Positions 20,938 through 30,157 of a DNA stretch of 64,000 bases are shown here, piece by piece. Origin of the DNA: Mangrovicoccus ximenensis. GTDB lineage: Bacteria > Pseudomonadota > Alphaproteobacteria > Rhodobacterales > Rhodobacteraceae. The stretch lies in NCBI RefSeq assembly GCF_003056725.1, contig NZ_QBKZ01000014.1, positions 1 through 64,000 of the forward strand, in the 5' to 3' direction. Under the pieces are notes generated by a model. The model was not told the origin of the DNA, ran no database searches, and saw only the letters and a program-made list of their open reading frames with translations. A program made the position numbers and the translations under genes. The stretch's first letter is position 1; every line of letters begins with the position of its first letter.

Positions 20938-21100
20938 GCCAGCGGCGCCGAAATGGCGATCTCGGAAGTCTCGGAGAGCGGCCTGCTGCTGGGCGGCGAA
21001 ACCGCCACCCCGGTGCGCGGCGACAGCACCTGCGTCGATGCCTCCGCCGCGACCGCCGCGGGCGAACGGCTGGTGACCGCCCGCCTCCGGGCGCGTCCCG
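20938..21100 (+). other. short forward-strand coding fragment, unrecognised
   Basis: Between two breakpoints the forward frame reads [18 protein letters not shown] and continues to ERLVTAR with good codon character, but it has no start or end of its own and I do not recognise the family. Confidence 0.3.
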
Positions 21101-21104
21101 CCTC

Positions 21105-21890
21105 CGGCCTCCGGCAGCTTGCCGCTGCGCATCGCCTCCAGCGCTCTGCGCAGCCCGGCGGCGATCTTCCATAGAGTGGCGGCGATGTTCAGCAGCAGGA
21201 AGGCCGCGACGGCCAGCAGGATCGCGCGTTCGGCGAAGACGGTGTCTTCCAGCATCGCCAGCGCGCCGCGCAGCCCCATGCTGTTGGCGACGAGCGTGCG
21301 CAGCAGCTCCTGCAGGGACCAGGCAAGCGCGCCGAAGAACAGCAGCGCGGGCAGGCCGGCCGCCTCCAGGCGCGCGGCGAAGGCGCTGTTGCGCAGGAGC
21401 CCATTCCCGCCCAGCAGCGCATGGGTTGCCAGGATCACCGCAAGGCAGAGGGTTAGGACCGTGCCCGCGACCTCGGAGCCGAACTCGCCCTCCAGCAGAT
21501 AGCCATAGCCTGCGAGGATGACCGCCAGCGAGAACGCGGCCCACCCGGCCTGCAGCCGCGGCGCCGCTTCGCCGGAGGAGTGGCAGCGCCACAGCCGCCC
21601 GCAATGGCCGATGAGGAAGGGCAGGACCAGCGCCGCGGCGTCGATGCTGACATGGTGTTCCAGTTCGAACAGGATGGCGAGCACCGCCGCCAGCGCCAGG
21701 ACTGCCGCGCCCCAGAGGCCCATCAGGAAGCCCGCCAGGAATGCGGTCGCGGCGAAGGCGGGCCAAGGCAGGTAAAGGTCGAAGACCGGGACCGGCGGCC
21801 AAGGATGCCCGAGCGGCGCCAGGCTGCCGCCTGCGGCGAGGCCGAGAAGCAGGATCAGACCCAGCGCGGGCCAGGTGCCGGGCAGCCGGC
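21105..21890 (-). pseudogene. multi-helix membrane protein, truncated at both ends
   Basis: About 260 residues with seven or so hydrophobic helices ([55 protein letters not shown]). It has no natural start: the frame enters from the waaA fragment at about 21,890, and homology-like character ends near 21,105. No family recognised. Confidence 0.5.
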
Positions 21891-22579
21891 CGGGTCAGCC
21901 GCGCCAGCTCCGCCTCGTCGCAGGGCGGCGGCGGGGTGCCTTCCTTCAGCGTGCCGGTGACGGCCATGCGGCCGCGCGGCAGGCCGAGATTGCGCAGATG
22001 CGCCGCGGTGGCATCGTCCTGCACCTGCACGGCGGCGAAGCGCTCCATCAGGCATTTCGCGGATTTGCCGATCGCGTACCAGCGCCGCGCGCTGCGTTCC
22101 GAGATGCGCGCGTTCAGCAGCAGGATCGGCGTGCCGCGGGCATCGGTCTCGGTGATCAGCGCGGGCCAGAATTCGCTTTCGGTCCAGACCGCGAGGTCGG
22201 GCTGCCAATGCGCCAGGAAGCGGCGCACGAAGGGCACGACATCGAGCGGGATGAACTGGTGCACCGTGCGCGGCGGCATCCGCGCGGCGAGAAGCTCGGC
22301 CGAGGTGACGGTGCCGGTGGTGACGAGGAAATTCAGCGCCGGGTCATGCATCCCGAGCCGCTTGATCACCTCGAGGATCGACAGGCTCTCGCCGACCGAG
22401 GCGGCGTGGAACCAGATCAGCGGGCCGTCGGGGCGCGGCAGCGAGGCATGGCCTTCGCGTTCGGCAAGGCGGGCAGGGTCCTCCTTGCCGCGGGCCAGCC
22501 GCTTCTGCAGCTGGCGGCGGCCCCAGCCCTCGGCATTGCGCGAAAACGCAAGATAGGCGGAGAGGGCGAGGGGCTTCAT
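21890..22579 (-). pseudogene. waaA: Kdo transferase WaaA, N-terminal fragment
   Basis: About 228 residues of 3-deoxy-D-manno-octulosonic acid transferase are present. The acceptor-binding N-terminal domain shows [19 protein letters not shown] (with the catalytic Glu), [29 protein letters not shown] and [14 protein letters not shown]. The CMP-Kdo-binding C-terminal half is missing after DEAELARL. The DUF4170 gene precedes it by 14 bases, a normal pairing in Rhodobacterales lipid A loci. Confidence 0.85.
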
Positions 22580-22593
22580 CCGGGAAGGGGAGC

Positions 22594-22836
22594 TCAGCCG
22601 AGCTCTTCGGTCGCGGAGGCGGCGGTTTCCTCGTCGCGCAGGCGGTGGATATGGGCGATGAAATAGCGCATGTGGGCATTGTCCACGGTGCGCTGCGCGG
22701 CATCTTTCCACGCGGAATGGGCGGAGTCGTAGTCGGGGAACATGCCGACGATGTCGATTGCCTCGACATCCTTGAACTCGTTCTTGGAAGGATCGACGAG
22801 CTCGCCGCCGAAGACAAGGTGCAGTCGCTTGGCCAT
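22594..22836 (-). CDS. DUF4170 protein
   Basis: 80 residues, beginning [17 protein letters not shown] with a GGAACC-type site upstream and including [20 protein letters not shown] and [11 protein letters not shown]4170 proteins are small, of unknown function and typically encoded just upstream of waaA, as here. Confidence 0.8.
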   Translation of the reverse strand: MAKRLHLVFGGELVDPSKNEFKDVEAIDIVGMFPDYDSAHSAWKDAAQRTVDNAHMRYFIAHIHRLRDEETAASATEELG

Positions 22837-22859
22837 TCTGGGAACCTCCATGGCACTGT

Positions 22860-23284
22860 CCGGTCGCCCGCCTTGTGCTGCAATCGCAGCAAAGGGTCAA
22901 GATCGGGTAAAGCCGCGGGGGCGCGCCCGGATGCGGGAACCGGGGCCGCGGCGGAAGATAATTCCGCGCCTTCACCGGGGCTTGCGCCGCGGCGGCCCGC
23001 GATGCCGCCTATTCTGCTCGCAATTCGCTGCCGGAACGCTTATGTCCTCCTTGCAGATCCTTGTCTCGGACCCTGTTCCTTCCGGCTCAGCTTCGAACTC
23101 CAGCTTTGCCCTGCCGCCGCATTCTGCGGGCGGCACCGTCGGAAAGGACCTGACATCTGCGGAAATCATCCCGAGAAGCCCGCAACCGGGCAACGGCCAG
23201 GACAGCGCCCCGCCCGGCATCCGCAGGGCGACCGGCCCCGCGCTTGCGCGGAGGGGGCCATCCGCGCAAGCGCGGCGCCGGGCG
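22860..23284. other. gap with no recognised gene
   Basis: A forward frame starting at ATG 23,042 (MSSLQILVSDPVPSGSASNS) is open for over 100 residues, but it overlaps the antisense atpD fragment and shows no family signature. It contains at least one breakpoint, since atpD similarity ends at about 23,285. Confidence 0.35.
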
Positions 23285-23445
23285 TCGAGCTGCGCCTGCA
23301 CCTCGAGCACCAGCCGCCCGCCGCCCGGGCGCGCCGCTTCCAGCGCGTCATTGACCGCCGGCAGGCAGCCCTCGGGAAAGCCGACATCGACCACCGCGCC
23401 GCGGATGGCGGCGATCCTGCCGTCGGGGATCGGATCCTGGGTCAT
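23285..23445 (-). pseudogene. F-type ATP synthase beta subunit, N-terminal fragment
   Basis: About 53 residues of the beta-barrel domain of AtpD: GRIAAIRGAVVDVGFPEG, LPAVNDALEA and RLVLEVQAQLD. The nucleotide-binding domain (GGAGVGKT) is absent. The form resembles the alternative N-ATPase beta subunit as well as the usual one; too little is left to decide. Confidence 0.65.
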
Positions 23446-23539
23446 GCTCGCAGCTCCGGTTGAGCCAGATGCCCCTTCCTAGCAAGCCCGCCGCCCGCCG
23501 GAATAGATCCAAGTCAAGTTTCCGAATGTTTTCGCTCAC

Positions 23540-24057
23540 GGCAGCCCCTTTCCCTTGCCCCGCGGGAGCGGCGGAGGGGCATGGCAGCCTCGGCCGGGAG
23601 ATGCAGCGCCGATGCCCGGCGCTGCCCGCGGCCGCCGACTTGGCCCTCGCGCCGCTGCCGGGCTGGGCTGGGCTGGGCTGGGAGGCGCGCCATGGCTTGC
23701 GGTCAGGACATCAACCATCGATCATCTCCATGCCGGCAGCTTCGGCTTCGGCGCGCATCAGCTGCCGGAGCTCGGCCCGGCGCGCTGCGAGTTGAGCGGA
23801 GGCAAGGTGCCTCTCCTGCAGCGGGGCAGTGATCTCGACCACCTTGCAGATGCGCGGGGACCGCGCCGCCGCCCGGCGGATTTGCCAACCGCCCCGCACT
23901 CCGCCGATACCTCCGGCCGGCGGTCCGCCCCGGCATCGGCGCGGACTGCCAAGTGTCCGGCCAGTCTCCGATGCAGGTCCGGACGTCCGCCCGGTCCCGA
24001 TCCGGAGAGGCCCGGCGCGGACCGTGCCGCGCCGGGAGGCCGTACCAGGCGTTCAGG
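23540..24057. other. gap with a GGGCT tandem repeat and a short reverse-strand fragment
   Basis: A run of GGGCT units (about 23,661-23,684) is a short tandem repeat. On the minus strand 23,899-23,711 encodes a helical, Ala/Arg-rich C-terminus (QLAARRAELRQLMRAEAEA) ending in a stop, with no start or family I can name. Nothing else in the stretch looks coding. Confidence 0.35.
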
Positions 24058-24150
24058 CGAGGTGGCTGCCGAAGAACGCCTGCAGCTTGTCGAAGGGAAT
24101 GATGTCCTTCTGGTCGTAGAGGTCGACGTGATCGGCGCCGTCGATGATCA
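24058..24150 (-). pseudogene. alpha/beta hydrolase, last 30 residues
   Basis: IIDGADHVDLYDQKDIIPF followed by DKLQAFFGSHLA and a stop matches the C-terminus of alpha/beta hydrolases; the His in DHVDLY is the catalytic histidine position. The rest of the gene is missing: at about 24,150 it abuts the lpxD fragment. Confidence 0.55.
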
Positions 24151-24455
24151 CTCCACGCCGCCGAGGCTGTGGATGCGCGTCCAGGCGGTGTTGCGGGTGT
24201 CCTGCCGGTCGCCGAGGCTCTCGCGGACGGTCTCGACCGCGGATTTCTCCGGCGTCACGAAGGAAAACCCGTCGCCGCCGATCGCCGCGCCCGGCTGCAG
24301 GATCACCCGGTCGCCCAGGCGCACCCGGCGGCCGACGCGGACCCCGGCGCAAAGCAGCACGTCATCGCCGATCACCGTGTCCTCGGCGACCGACACATGC
24401 GGGCAGATCACCGCGCGGGCGCCGATGCGGACCCGGGCGCCGAGCCCGCTCACGG
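24150..24455 (-). pseudogene. lpxD: LpxD, internal fragment
   Basis: About 100 residues from the left-handed beta-helix of UDP-3-O-acylglucosamine N-acyltransferase: hexapeptide repeats (IGARAVICPHVSVAEDTVIGDDVLLCAGVRVG) and the conserved GGDGFSFV-equivalent of the acyl-transfer site. Both ends are cut, on the left by the hydrolase remnant and on the right by an IS5-type transposase. Confidence 0.75.
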
Positions 24456-24537
24456 CGCAAGATCCACCTTGGAATTGATGAGAAACGCTGGAAATCCGGG
24501 CCGTCGAGCTCACCTCCGGCAATGTCGGCGATGCCGA

Positions 24538-24570
24538 GCCGGTGAGCGCCACCGGTCCGGGCGAACCGGC
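24538..24570 (+). repeat. family 1 hairpin insert
   Basis: Arms GCCGGT and ACCGGC flank GCGCCACCGGTCCGGGC. It lies between the codons for GDAE and MLQDLL of the IS5-type transposase; an uninterrupted relative reads straight through. A second copy, joined to a family 2 remnant, is at 24,780-24,809. Confidence 0.75.
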
Positions 24571-24640
24571 GAGGGATGCTGCAGGACCTGCTCGCCCAGT
24601 TCCCGGCGGACGAGGAGATCGCCACCGTCACGGCCGGGTT

Positions 24641-24713
24641 GCCAGCGGATGCGCCGTCGCCCATCGGGCTCGAACCGGTGGCGCCACGATGGGCAACTTC
24701 GAGCACCGCTGGC
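24641..24713. repeat. nested pair of family 1 hairpin inserts
   Basis: The outer element has arms GCCAGCGG (24,641) and CCGCTGGC (24,706). Inside it lies a 42-bp inner element in opposite orientation with arms GCCCATCG and CGATGGGC (24,656-24,697). The same composite recurs at 24,880-24,952. In the transposases at 35,433-35,468 and 57,413-57,448 the same site holds only a single 36-bp element. Confidence 0.75.
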
Positions 24714-25013
24714 GACGCCTATGACACGCGCGGCTGCCATGATGCCGTTGCGGCCCGTGGCGCGGCCGCGGTTCGCCGGGCAAAAGGCCACCGGTCCGGG
24801 CGAAGCGGCGAGGGATGCTGCCCGATCTGCTTGCGCAGATCCCAGCGGAAGAGAAGATCGCCACGGTGACGGCCGAGTTGCCAGCGGATGCGCCGTCGCC
24901 CATCGGGCTCGAACCGGTGGCGCCACGATGGGCAACTTCGAGCACCGCTGGCGACGCCTGCGACACGCGCGGCTGCCATGATGCCATCGCGGGCCGCGGA
25001 GCAGCTGCGGTTC

Positions 25014-25056
25014 GCCGGGCAAAAGGTCCCCCGGAGCTTTTGCTGAACCTCCTCAC
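25014..25056 (+). repeat. family 2 hairpin insert
   Basis: Arms CAAAAGGTCC and GGAGCTTTTG around CCC, followed by CTGAACCTCCTCAC. It separates AAAV from the PPR(K)NAKPWKP part of the IS5-type transposase. The same site is occupied at 35,329-35,371 (reverse) and 57,510-57,552. Confidence 0.75.
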
Positions 25057-25252
25057 TTCCGCCGCGCCGAAACGCCAGGCCTTGGAAGCCGGACACCGCA
25101 GGGGCCCGCGCACGCAACGAGATCCTGAGGGCATCGAAGCACCTGGGCCGGGCGCTCTGGCGGAACTGGAGCGGGCACCACCGCCGCAGCACGGTGGAGA
25201 TATGACGTGGACCGGGCAAAGGTCCGGGGGACCTTTTCCCCGGCGATTGAAT

Positions 25253-25485
25253 GAGGACCCCAGGAACAGGAGGACCGCGTCGCACGAGGCCAGTTCCCGG
25301 CCCAGGTCCTCGATCCAATAGGCGCCGACGGCGTTGCGTGACGGGGCGAAATAGAGCTCCCAGGAAGGCTGGAGCTGGGCGATCCGCTCGACCACGGGCC
25401 GGACGCGCGGCAGGTCTCGTGAATTGTAGCTGACAAACGTACGCAAGGGACCGCCTCGCTTGGAATGTTCCCAATGTGTAACCAA
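25253..25485 (-). pseudogene. TIR-domain protein, N-terminal fragment
   Basis: About 75 residues of a Toll/interleukin-1 receptor domain: RTFVSYNSRDLPRVRPVVERI (strand A and helix A), PSWELYFAPSRNAVGAYWIEDLG (BB-loop region) and CDAVLLFLG. Bacterial TIR proteins consume NAD+ in anti-phage defence or act as effectors. The catalytic Glu normally about 80-90 residues in is beyond the cut. The break coincides with the edge of a family 2 hairpin insert of the neighbouring transposase (25,254). Confidence 0.7.
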
Positions 25486-26027
25486 TTCCGATCTATTGCA
25501 ACCGTCCCGGAAGTCGGCTTTCCCCGGTTTCTGCCGCTCAGAAATTGCAATCCAACGAGCGCTTTGTGCGCACCTCCGTCGGCCAGCACGCCGAGAATGC
25601 TGCAGGCCGGGCCGAGCGGCCGCTCCAGGGGAAGCTGCAGCGCGGCGGCGCTGGACTTTGAATGACCGGACAGGGGAGCGGCCGCTCGTACCTTAGCCTC
25701 GCAGCGCCTGCGCGCCACCGGCTGCAAACTGCGCTCCTCGGTCGTCCATTGCTCTCGGGGTGAAGGTCCGCTCCACCAGACTTGCAACTCGGGGCGAAGG
25801 GCTCGTTTGGGCTGGCTCAGGGCGCCGCCGCACCAGAGAACGAACGGCCGCCAAAGACTGTCTCTGATCGGCCCTCCGCCCGGTACGGATCTCAAAATTG
25901 GGCTGCGCGGAACCCACCACTTGGCAAGGTCGCGCAGCAGGTTCCTTTTCATCCAAGATCACCTCCACTTCCGCGAAACGGTCTTAACTACACTTAACGC
26001 ATTGATATAAGGTCATTCATGGACGAA
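25486..26027. other. gap with no recognised gene
   Basis: A reverse frame from 25,952 (MKRNLLRDLAKWWVPRS) is open for 299 codons into the TIR region, but its residues look random after the first 20, and no family is seen. The stretch 25,980-26,020 is AT-rich. Confidence 0.35.
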
Positions 26028-26076
26028 AGAGCGGAGCGCGGCGCAGAACTTCCTGCGCCACGTTGACGGAATTCCC
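26028..26076 (+). repeat. dispersed repeat with GGCGCAG-AACTTC-CTGCGCC hairpin
   Basis: GCGCGGCGCAGAACTTCCTG continues with CGCC, then CGTTGACGGAATTCCCGCA. The same hairpin recurs at about 36,271, 37,108 and 42,683, with degenerate forms at 35,948 and 36,078. Confidence 0.7.
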
Positions 26077-26101
26077 GCACCCGCAGATCGCTGATGCCCT
26101 G

Positions 26102-26480
26102 CTATTGCATCGCCTCCTCCCGCGCCCGGATGGTCACGACGACGAGGAACGCGGCCAGACGGATCGTCGACATATGCCCCACGCCCGCACGCAGTCCCGT
26201 CCGCAGACCGCGCTTCCGCCCCGGGTCGCCGATAACCGTCAACTTCAGCGGAGGCTTGCGCGCCTGCAAGTCCCGTTCGGCCCCCGGGAGCTCATCCGCG
26301 GGCACCTGCACCGCGAAGAGCCCCGCGAGCTGCGGCACCAGCTCCAGCCAGCCCGCCACCGCCCGCCAGCTGCGGAACGCCAGATCCGGGCGGTCCGGCC
26401 GTGACAAGTCGAGGAGCCTCAGGCTCCAGTCCCCGGCCCGGTCCGGCGGGTTCTGCGGCATCCTCGGCCGCGCCGATGGC
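26102..26480 (-). pseudogene. unrecognised protein, C-terminal fragment
   Basis: A reverse frame with strong third-position GC ends in a stop at 26,102. Residues include WSLRLLDLSRPDRPDLAFRS and WLELVPQLAGLFAVQVPADE. It has no visible start: near 26,470 it meets the tannase fragment on the other strand. Family unknown. Confidence 0.4.
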
Positions 26481-27584
26481 GGCGCCTCCTGGGTGAACGC
26501 CATGCGGCCGGGGCTGGAGCGCGGCTACGCCACCGCGACCTCGGACAGCGGCCATCTCGGCCTCTCGGTGACGGATGCGAGCTGGGCCGAGGCCAATCCC
26601 GGCGCCGAGCGCGACTGGGGCTGGCGCTCGATCGACGAGACCAACCGCGTCGCCAACATCCTGGTCGAGGCCTTCTACGGCGCGCCGGAAACCCGCGCGA
26701 TCTTCCAGGGCTGCTCGACCGGCGGGCGGATGGCCCATGTCGCCGCCGAGCGCTATCCCGGGATGTTCGACGGCATCATCTCCGGCGCGCCCGCGATGGA
26801 CTATCCGGGCCTCGTCGGCACCGCGATGTCCTGGCTGCTGCAGGCCAACACCGCGCCCGACGGCAGCCGCATCCTCGGCCCGGAGGAGGCCAGGCTGATC
26901 GGCGACGCGGTGATCGAACAATGCGATGCCGCCGACGGCACCGAGGACGGACGGATCGAAGACCCGCGCGCCTGCGAGGTCGACTATTCCGGCCTAGGGC
27001 TCAGCGAGGCGCAGCTCGCCACGCTCTCCAAGTGGCGGCAGGGACCCAGGAATGCGGCCGGAGAGCAGCTCTATCCCGGCGGCATCCCCGAAGGGTCGGA
27101 GCCGTTCTGGTGGCTCTGGCTCACCGGCAAGGACGGCGCGGCCAGCCTGGCCGAGGGCTTCGCCACCGGCTTCACCCGGCACATGGCCTTCGATCCGGAC
27201 CCGGGCGCGGGCTATTCGCCGCTCGATTTCGACTTCGAGACCGACCCGGCGCGGATGGCGGCGGCGGCCGCGACCTATAACGGCGACAGCGCGGACCTCG
27301 CGGCCTTCCGCGCGGCGGGCGGCAAGATGATCGTCTATCACGGCTGGGCCGATGCGATCGTGACGCCCTACAAGACGGTCGACTGGTACCGGAAGGCGGC
27401 CGGGAAGGCGGGGACCGAGGCGGCGCTGAACGAAAACGTGAAGCTCTTCATGATCCCGGGGCTCGACCATTGCGGCATCCTGCCGGGGCCCGATGGCGTG
27501 AACTGGTCCTCCCTCGACCCGATGACCCCGCTGGAGGCCTGGCTCGACGGCGGCCCTGCGCCAGAGACCATCATGGCCGAGTAA
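26470..27584 (+). pseudogene. tannase/feruloyl esterase family, 5'-truncated
   Basis: About 370 C-terminal residues. They include the nucleophile elbow GCSTGGR, the catalytic Asp region YHGWADAIVTPY and the His in MIPGLDHCG; the CS-D-HC arrangement with a disulfide joining the Cys before Ser and the Cys after His is typical of this family. Between Ser and Asp there is the usual lid. The signal peptide and first about 150 residues are missing because the frame starts at the 26,470 breakpoint. Confidence 0.75.
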
Positions 27585-27595
27585 CGCCGCGTCCT

Positions 27596-27630
27596 GCCCG
27601 CCGGCATCGACCCGCCGGCGGGCCTTCCTT
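27596..27630 (+). terminator. probable terminator of the esterase gene
   Basis: GCCCGCCGG (27,596-27,604) pairs with CCGGCGGGC (27,615-27,623), followed by CTTCCTT. The T-tract is weak. Confidence 0.6.
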
Positions 27631-28250
27631 GCCCATGATCCTGGCAAGGGTCCATGGTCCGCTTCTGCGCCGAAGCGTTGCCGCTGCCGGGCGTGCAAGC
27701 CAGGCGGCCGCGAGATCGGCAGCTGTTTCGGATGGGCGCCCGGCTAGGGCGGTGCTCCAGCGCGGACGGCCTTGACCTCGGGCGCCACGCCGCATCCGCG
27801 GCAGCTCCGGCAGCGGCCAAGCCACTCGGCCGCGGAACGGTCCCTGCGCGTCGCGAGCCGGTCCGCGGCCAACGGCAACATGAGCCAGACGTCATGGCAG
27901 AAGCCCGGCGGCCGCTTGATCCGGCCCGGGCAAAGGGCAAACCTGCTTTCCCGGGTCTGCGCAGAAGAGGACGGCTTCCCTCTCCGTCCGCCCCGCCCGG
28001 TCCTTTCCGGGTCACCTTGGCACAAGTGCCCTCAGCCCCGGCTTCCTGTCCCATCATCAATGCCTCGCCGCATTTTGCCTGGCCGCCGCTGCGACCGGAA
28101 AAATTCGCGCGGTCCGGACTGCAGCGGCCGACGCGCAGCATGGCCGCATGTGCAAAGAGCATAAAGTTTGCACATTTCAATCAAGAACAGAGTATTTTCC
28201 GGGCATCACGACGGCCGGCATCGCGAAACTTGCCGACGGAAGCCATTCGG
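27631..28250. other. gap with no recognised gene
   Basis: Long open frames here are shadows on both strands without coding bias. The part from 28,140 on becomes less GC-rich and should contain the promoter of the ABC transporter operon. Confidence 0.4.
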
Positions 28251-28254
28251 TGTT

Positions 28255-28269
28255 GAGAACGACGTTCTC
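28255..28269. promoter_or_regulatory. inverted repeat upstream of the ABC operon
   Basis: GAGAAC-GAC-GTTCTC, a 6-3-6 inverted repeat 44 bases before the first start codon. The IclR gene ending this locus is the obvious candidate to bind it; a related GTTC/GAAC pair lies upstream of iclR near 34,548. Confidence 0.4.
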
Positions 28270-28312
28270 TCCGCAGAATGATGATCCCTATCAAGAACAG
28301 GGATCTTACAGA

Positions 28313-29350
28313 ATGCACCCGCTGAACATGAACCGCCGCACCATGCTCCGCAGTCTCGCCGCCGCAGGCGCCGCGACGGCCTTCCCGGCCCTCGGCCACG
28401 CAAAGGACGGGCCGCTCGAGGTCCGGTCGGTCGAAGTCATCAGTGTCCGGGACCCCCAGCATTCCGGGCAGCTCGCGCTGGCGCTGGAGAACGGCTTCTT
28501 TGCGGACGAGGGGCTCGACGTGACGCCGAACTACACGGTCAACGGGCCGGACCTGCCGAGCCTCGCCGCGAGCGGCCGCATCCAGGTCCTGTTTTCCGCC
28601 ATGGAGCAGGTCGCGTCGCTGCGCCTGCGCGGCCTCGATTTCCGCTGGATCATGAAGCTGTCCGACATCTCGAATACCCAGGGCGTGGTCATCGGGAACA
28701 AGTCCGGCATCGCAAGCCCGTCCGACCTGGCCGGCAAGCGGGTGGGCATGTACGCGGGCGCCTCCGTGGAGCTGGCCATCGAAAACATGTGCAAGGCGCA
28801 TGGCGTGGATTTCGCCTCTCTCGACTTCATCAACATGGAGCCGCCGGAACAGGCGATTGCCCTGATGCAGGGCGACATCGACGTCATGGCCTGCTGGGAG
28901 CCCTATGTCTCCAACGCGGCGCGCAGCGGCGGGCGCCTCTACTTCACCGGCAGCAAGTCCTACATCGAGGACGCCGGGACGGCCCGGGACGTGAACTGGC
29001 TGTACCTGGCGACCGGCCTGACGACCTCCGGCGCGTTCCTCGACGAGGCGCCCAACACGCTCAAGGCGATCATGCGGGCGATGATGCGCGCCAACGAGAT
29101 CATCATCAACGACCCGGCCGCTGCCGTGGACCCGATTGCTCGGGGCCTCGGAATTCCGTCAGACGGGCTCGAAGCCATCCTGAAGGCCAACGATTACCGT
29201 CCCGATCTCGACCAGCGGCTCGCCGCAGGCTACCCGGATTACATCAACTGGGCGGTCGATCGCGGTTTCCTCGGCGATTTCGTGCCGCTCAACGACATCG
29301 TCGACACGGCCCTCCTGTCCGAGATCGCACCCGGCGCGGTGAAGATCTGA
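28313..29350 (+). CDS. ABC transporter solute-binding protein, SsuA/THI5-NMT1-like
   Basis: 345 residues with a twin-arginine-type signal (NRRTMLRSLAAAGAAT, cut near GHAKDG). The body matches the nitrate/sulfonate/taurine family: VISVRDPQHSGQLALALENGFFADEGLDV, FSAMEQVASLRLRG, LAGKRVGMYAGASVELAIE and ALMQGDIDVMACWEPYV. It would capture a small anionic or aromatic compound for the permease pair downstream. Start chosen at MHPLNMNRRT; MNRRT at 28,328 is possible. The upstream region carries the inverted repeat at 28,255. Confidence 0.85.
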   Translation: MHPLNMNRRTMLRSLAAAGAATAFPALGHAKDGPLEVRSVEVISVRDPQHSGQLALALENGFFADEGLDVTPNYTVNGPDLPSLAASGRIQVLFSAMEQVASLRLRGLDFRWIMKLSDISNTQGVVIGNKSGIASPSDLAGKRVGMYAGASVELAIENMCKAHGVDFASLDFINMEPPEQAIALMQGDIDVMACWEPYVSNAARSGGRLYFTGSKSYIEDAGTARDVNWLYLATGLTTSGAFLDEAPNTLKAIMRAMMRANEIIINDPAAAVDPIARGLGIPSDGLEAILKANDYRPDLDQRLAAGYPDYINWAVDRGFLGDFVPLNDIVDTALLSEIAPGAVKI

Positions 29351-29357
29351 GGCGGTC

Positions 29358-30143
29358 ATGACGGCACAGATCTGCATCGAGGACGTGACCAAGGCCTTTC
29401 CGGGGCGGAACGGGAGCGCGGCCTTCACCGCGCTCTCGGGCATTTCCCTCGACATCCCCGCAAACGAGTTCGTCTGCCTGCTGGGGCCGAGCGGCTGCGG
29501 CAAGTCCACCCTGCTCGGGCTGGTCGCCGGCCACGAAAAGGCGACGTCGGGCGGCATCGCCGTCGGCGGCCGCCCGGTCAACGGCCCCGCAGCCGAGCGC
29601 GGCATGGTGTTCCAGCAATACGCGCTCTTTCCCTGGTATACCGTGGAGCAGAACGTCCGGCTCGGGCTGAAGGTCAAGGGGCTGTCCAGAGCCGAACAGG
29701 CCGGGCAGGCCGAGCGGATGCTGCGCGCGGTGAACCTGTGGGAGCATCGCGGCAAGTTCCCGCGCGAGCTGTCGGGCGGCATGAAGCAGAGGGCCGCCAT
29801 CGCGCGCACGCTGGCCATCGATCCGGACGTGCTGCTGATGGACGAACCCTTCGGCGCGCTCGACGAACAGACGCGCAACCGGCTCCAGGACGAGCTGCTG
29901 TCGATCTGGCAGCGCAGCCGCAGGACGGTCGTCTTCGTGACCCACAGCGTGCAGGAGGCCGTCACCCTGGCTGACCGCGTCGTGGTCATGGGCCGCGACA
30001 AAGGCAGGATCGTGGCCGATCTGCGCATTGCGCTGGACCGCCCACGCGACCGGATGGGCGCGGAGTTCGTCGAGGCCGAGCGCGAGGTCAGCGCCGCCCT
30101 CGAACGGGCGGAAGCCTCTGTTCCGGCCGGCAGGGCCGCATGA
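29358..30143 (+). CDS. ABC transporter ATP-binding protein, SsuB/TauB-like
   Basis: 261 residues with Walker A GPSGCGKST, Q-loop MVFQQYALFPWYTV, signature LSGGMKQR, Walker B LLMDEPFGALD and the switch His in VTHSVQEAV. Eight bases separate it from the solute-binding protein gene, and its TGA overlaps an alternative permease ATG. It energises uptake of the same ligand. Confidence 0.93.
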   Translation: MTAQICIEDVTKAFPGRNGSAAFTALSGISLDIPANEFVCLLGPSGCGKSTLLGLVAGHEKATSGGIAVGGRPVNGPAAERGMVFQQYALFPWYTVEQNVRLGLKVKGLSRAEQAGQAERMLRAVNLWEHRGKFPRELSGGMKQRAAIARTLAIDPDVLLMDEPFGALDEQTRNRLQDELLSIWQRSRRTVVFVTHSVQEAVTLADRVVVMGRDKGRIVADLRIALDRPRDRMGAEFVEAEREVSAALERAEASVPAGRAA

Positions 30144-30157
30144 CCAGGAGGGCTGAC

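Larger units (their letters stand above)
24456..25254 (+). mobile_element. IS5-family transposase remnant with a 239-bp internal duplication
   Basis: The reading restarts at KIHLGIDEK of a DDE transposase (IS427-like group) and passes MLQDLLAQFPADEEIATVTA and YDTRGCHDA. It then repeats the stretch beginning MLPDLLAQIPAEEKIATVTA with a period of 239 bases (24,549 to 24,788 and so on) and ends at ARNEILRASKHLGRALW and HRRSTVE. A one-base deletion sits after GIDEK. Hairpin inserts interrupt it at 24,538-24,570, 24,641-24,713, 24,880-24,952, 25,014-25,056 and 25,201-25,254. The N-terminal half and both IS ends are missing. It is not functional. Confidence 0.8.

Noticed and set aside
23042-23480. 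Forward frame starting MSSLQILVSDPVPS
   Set aside because: Overlaps the antisense atpD fragment and has no family signature; left as an unproven frame.
23661-23684. GGGCT tandem repeat as a possible phase-variable tract
   Set aside because: No gene or promoter is placed where a change in unit number would matter.
24538-25056. CRISPR array
   Set aside because: Repeats are palindromic inserts in transposase frames at irregular spacing, not direct repeats with uniform spacers; the only regular period (239 bp) is a transposase duplication.
25253-25485. A functional TIR defence system
   Set aside because: Only about 75 residues remain, the catalytic Glu is absent and no effector partner is adjacent.
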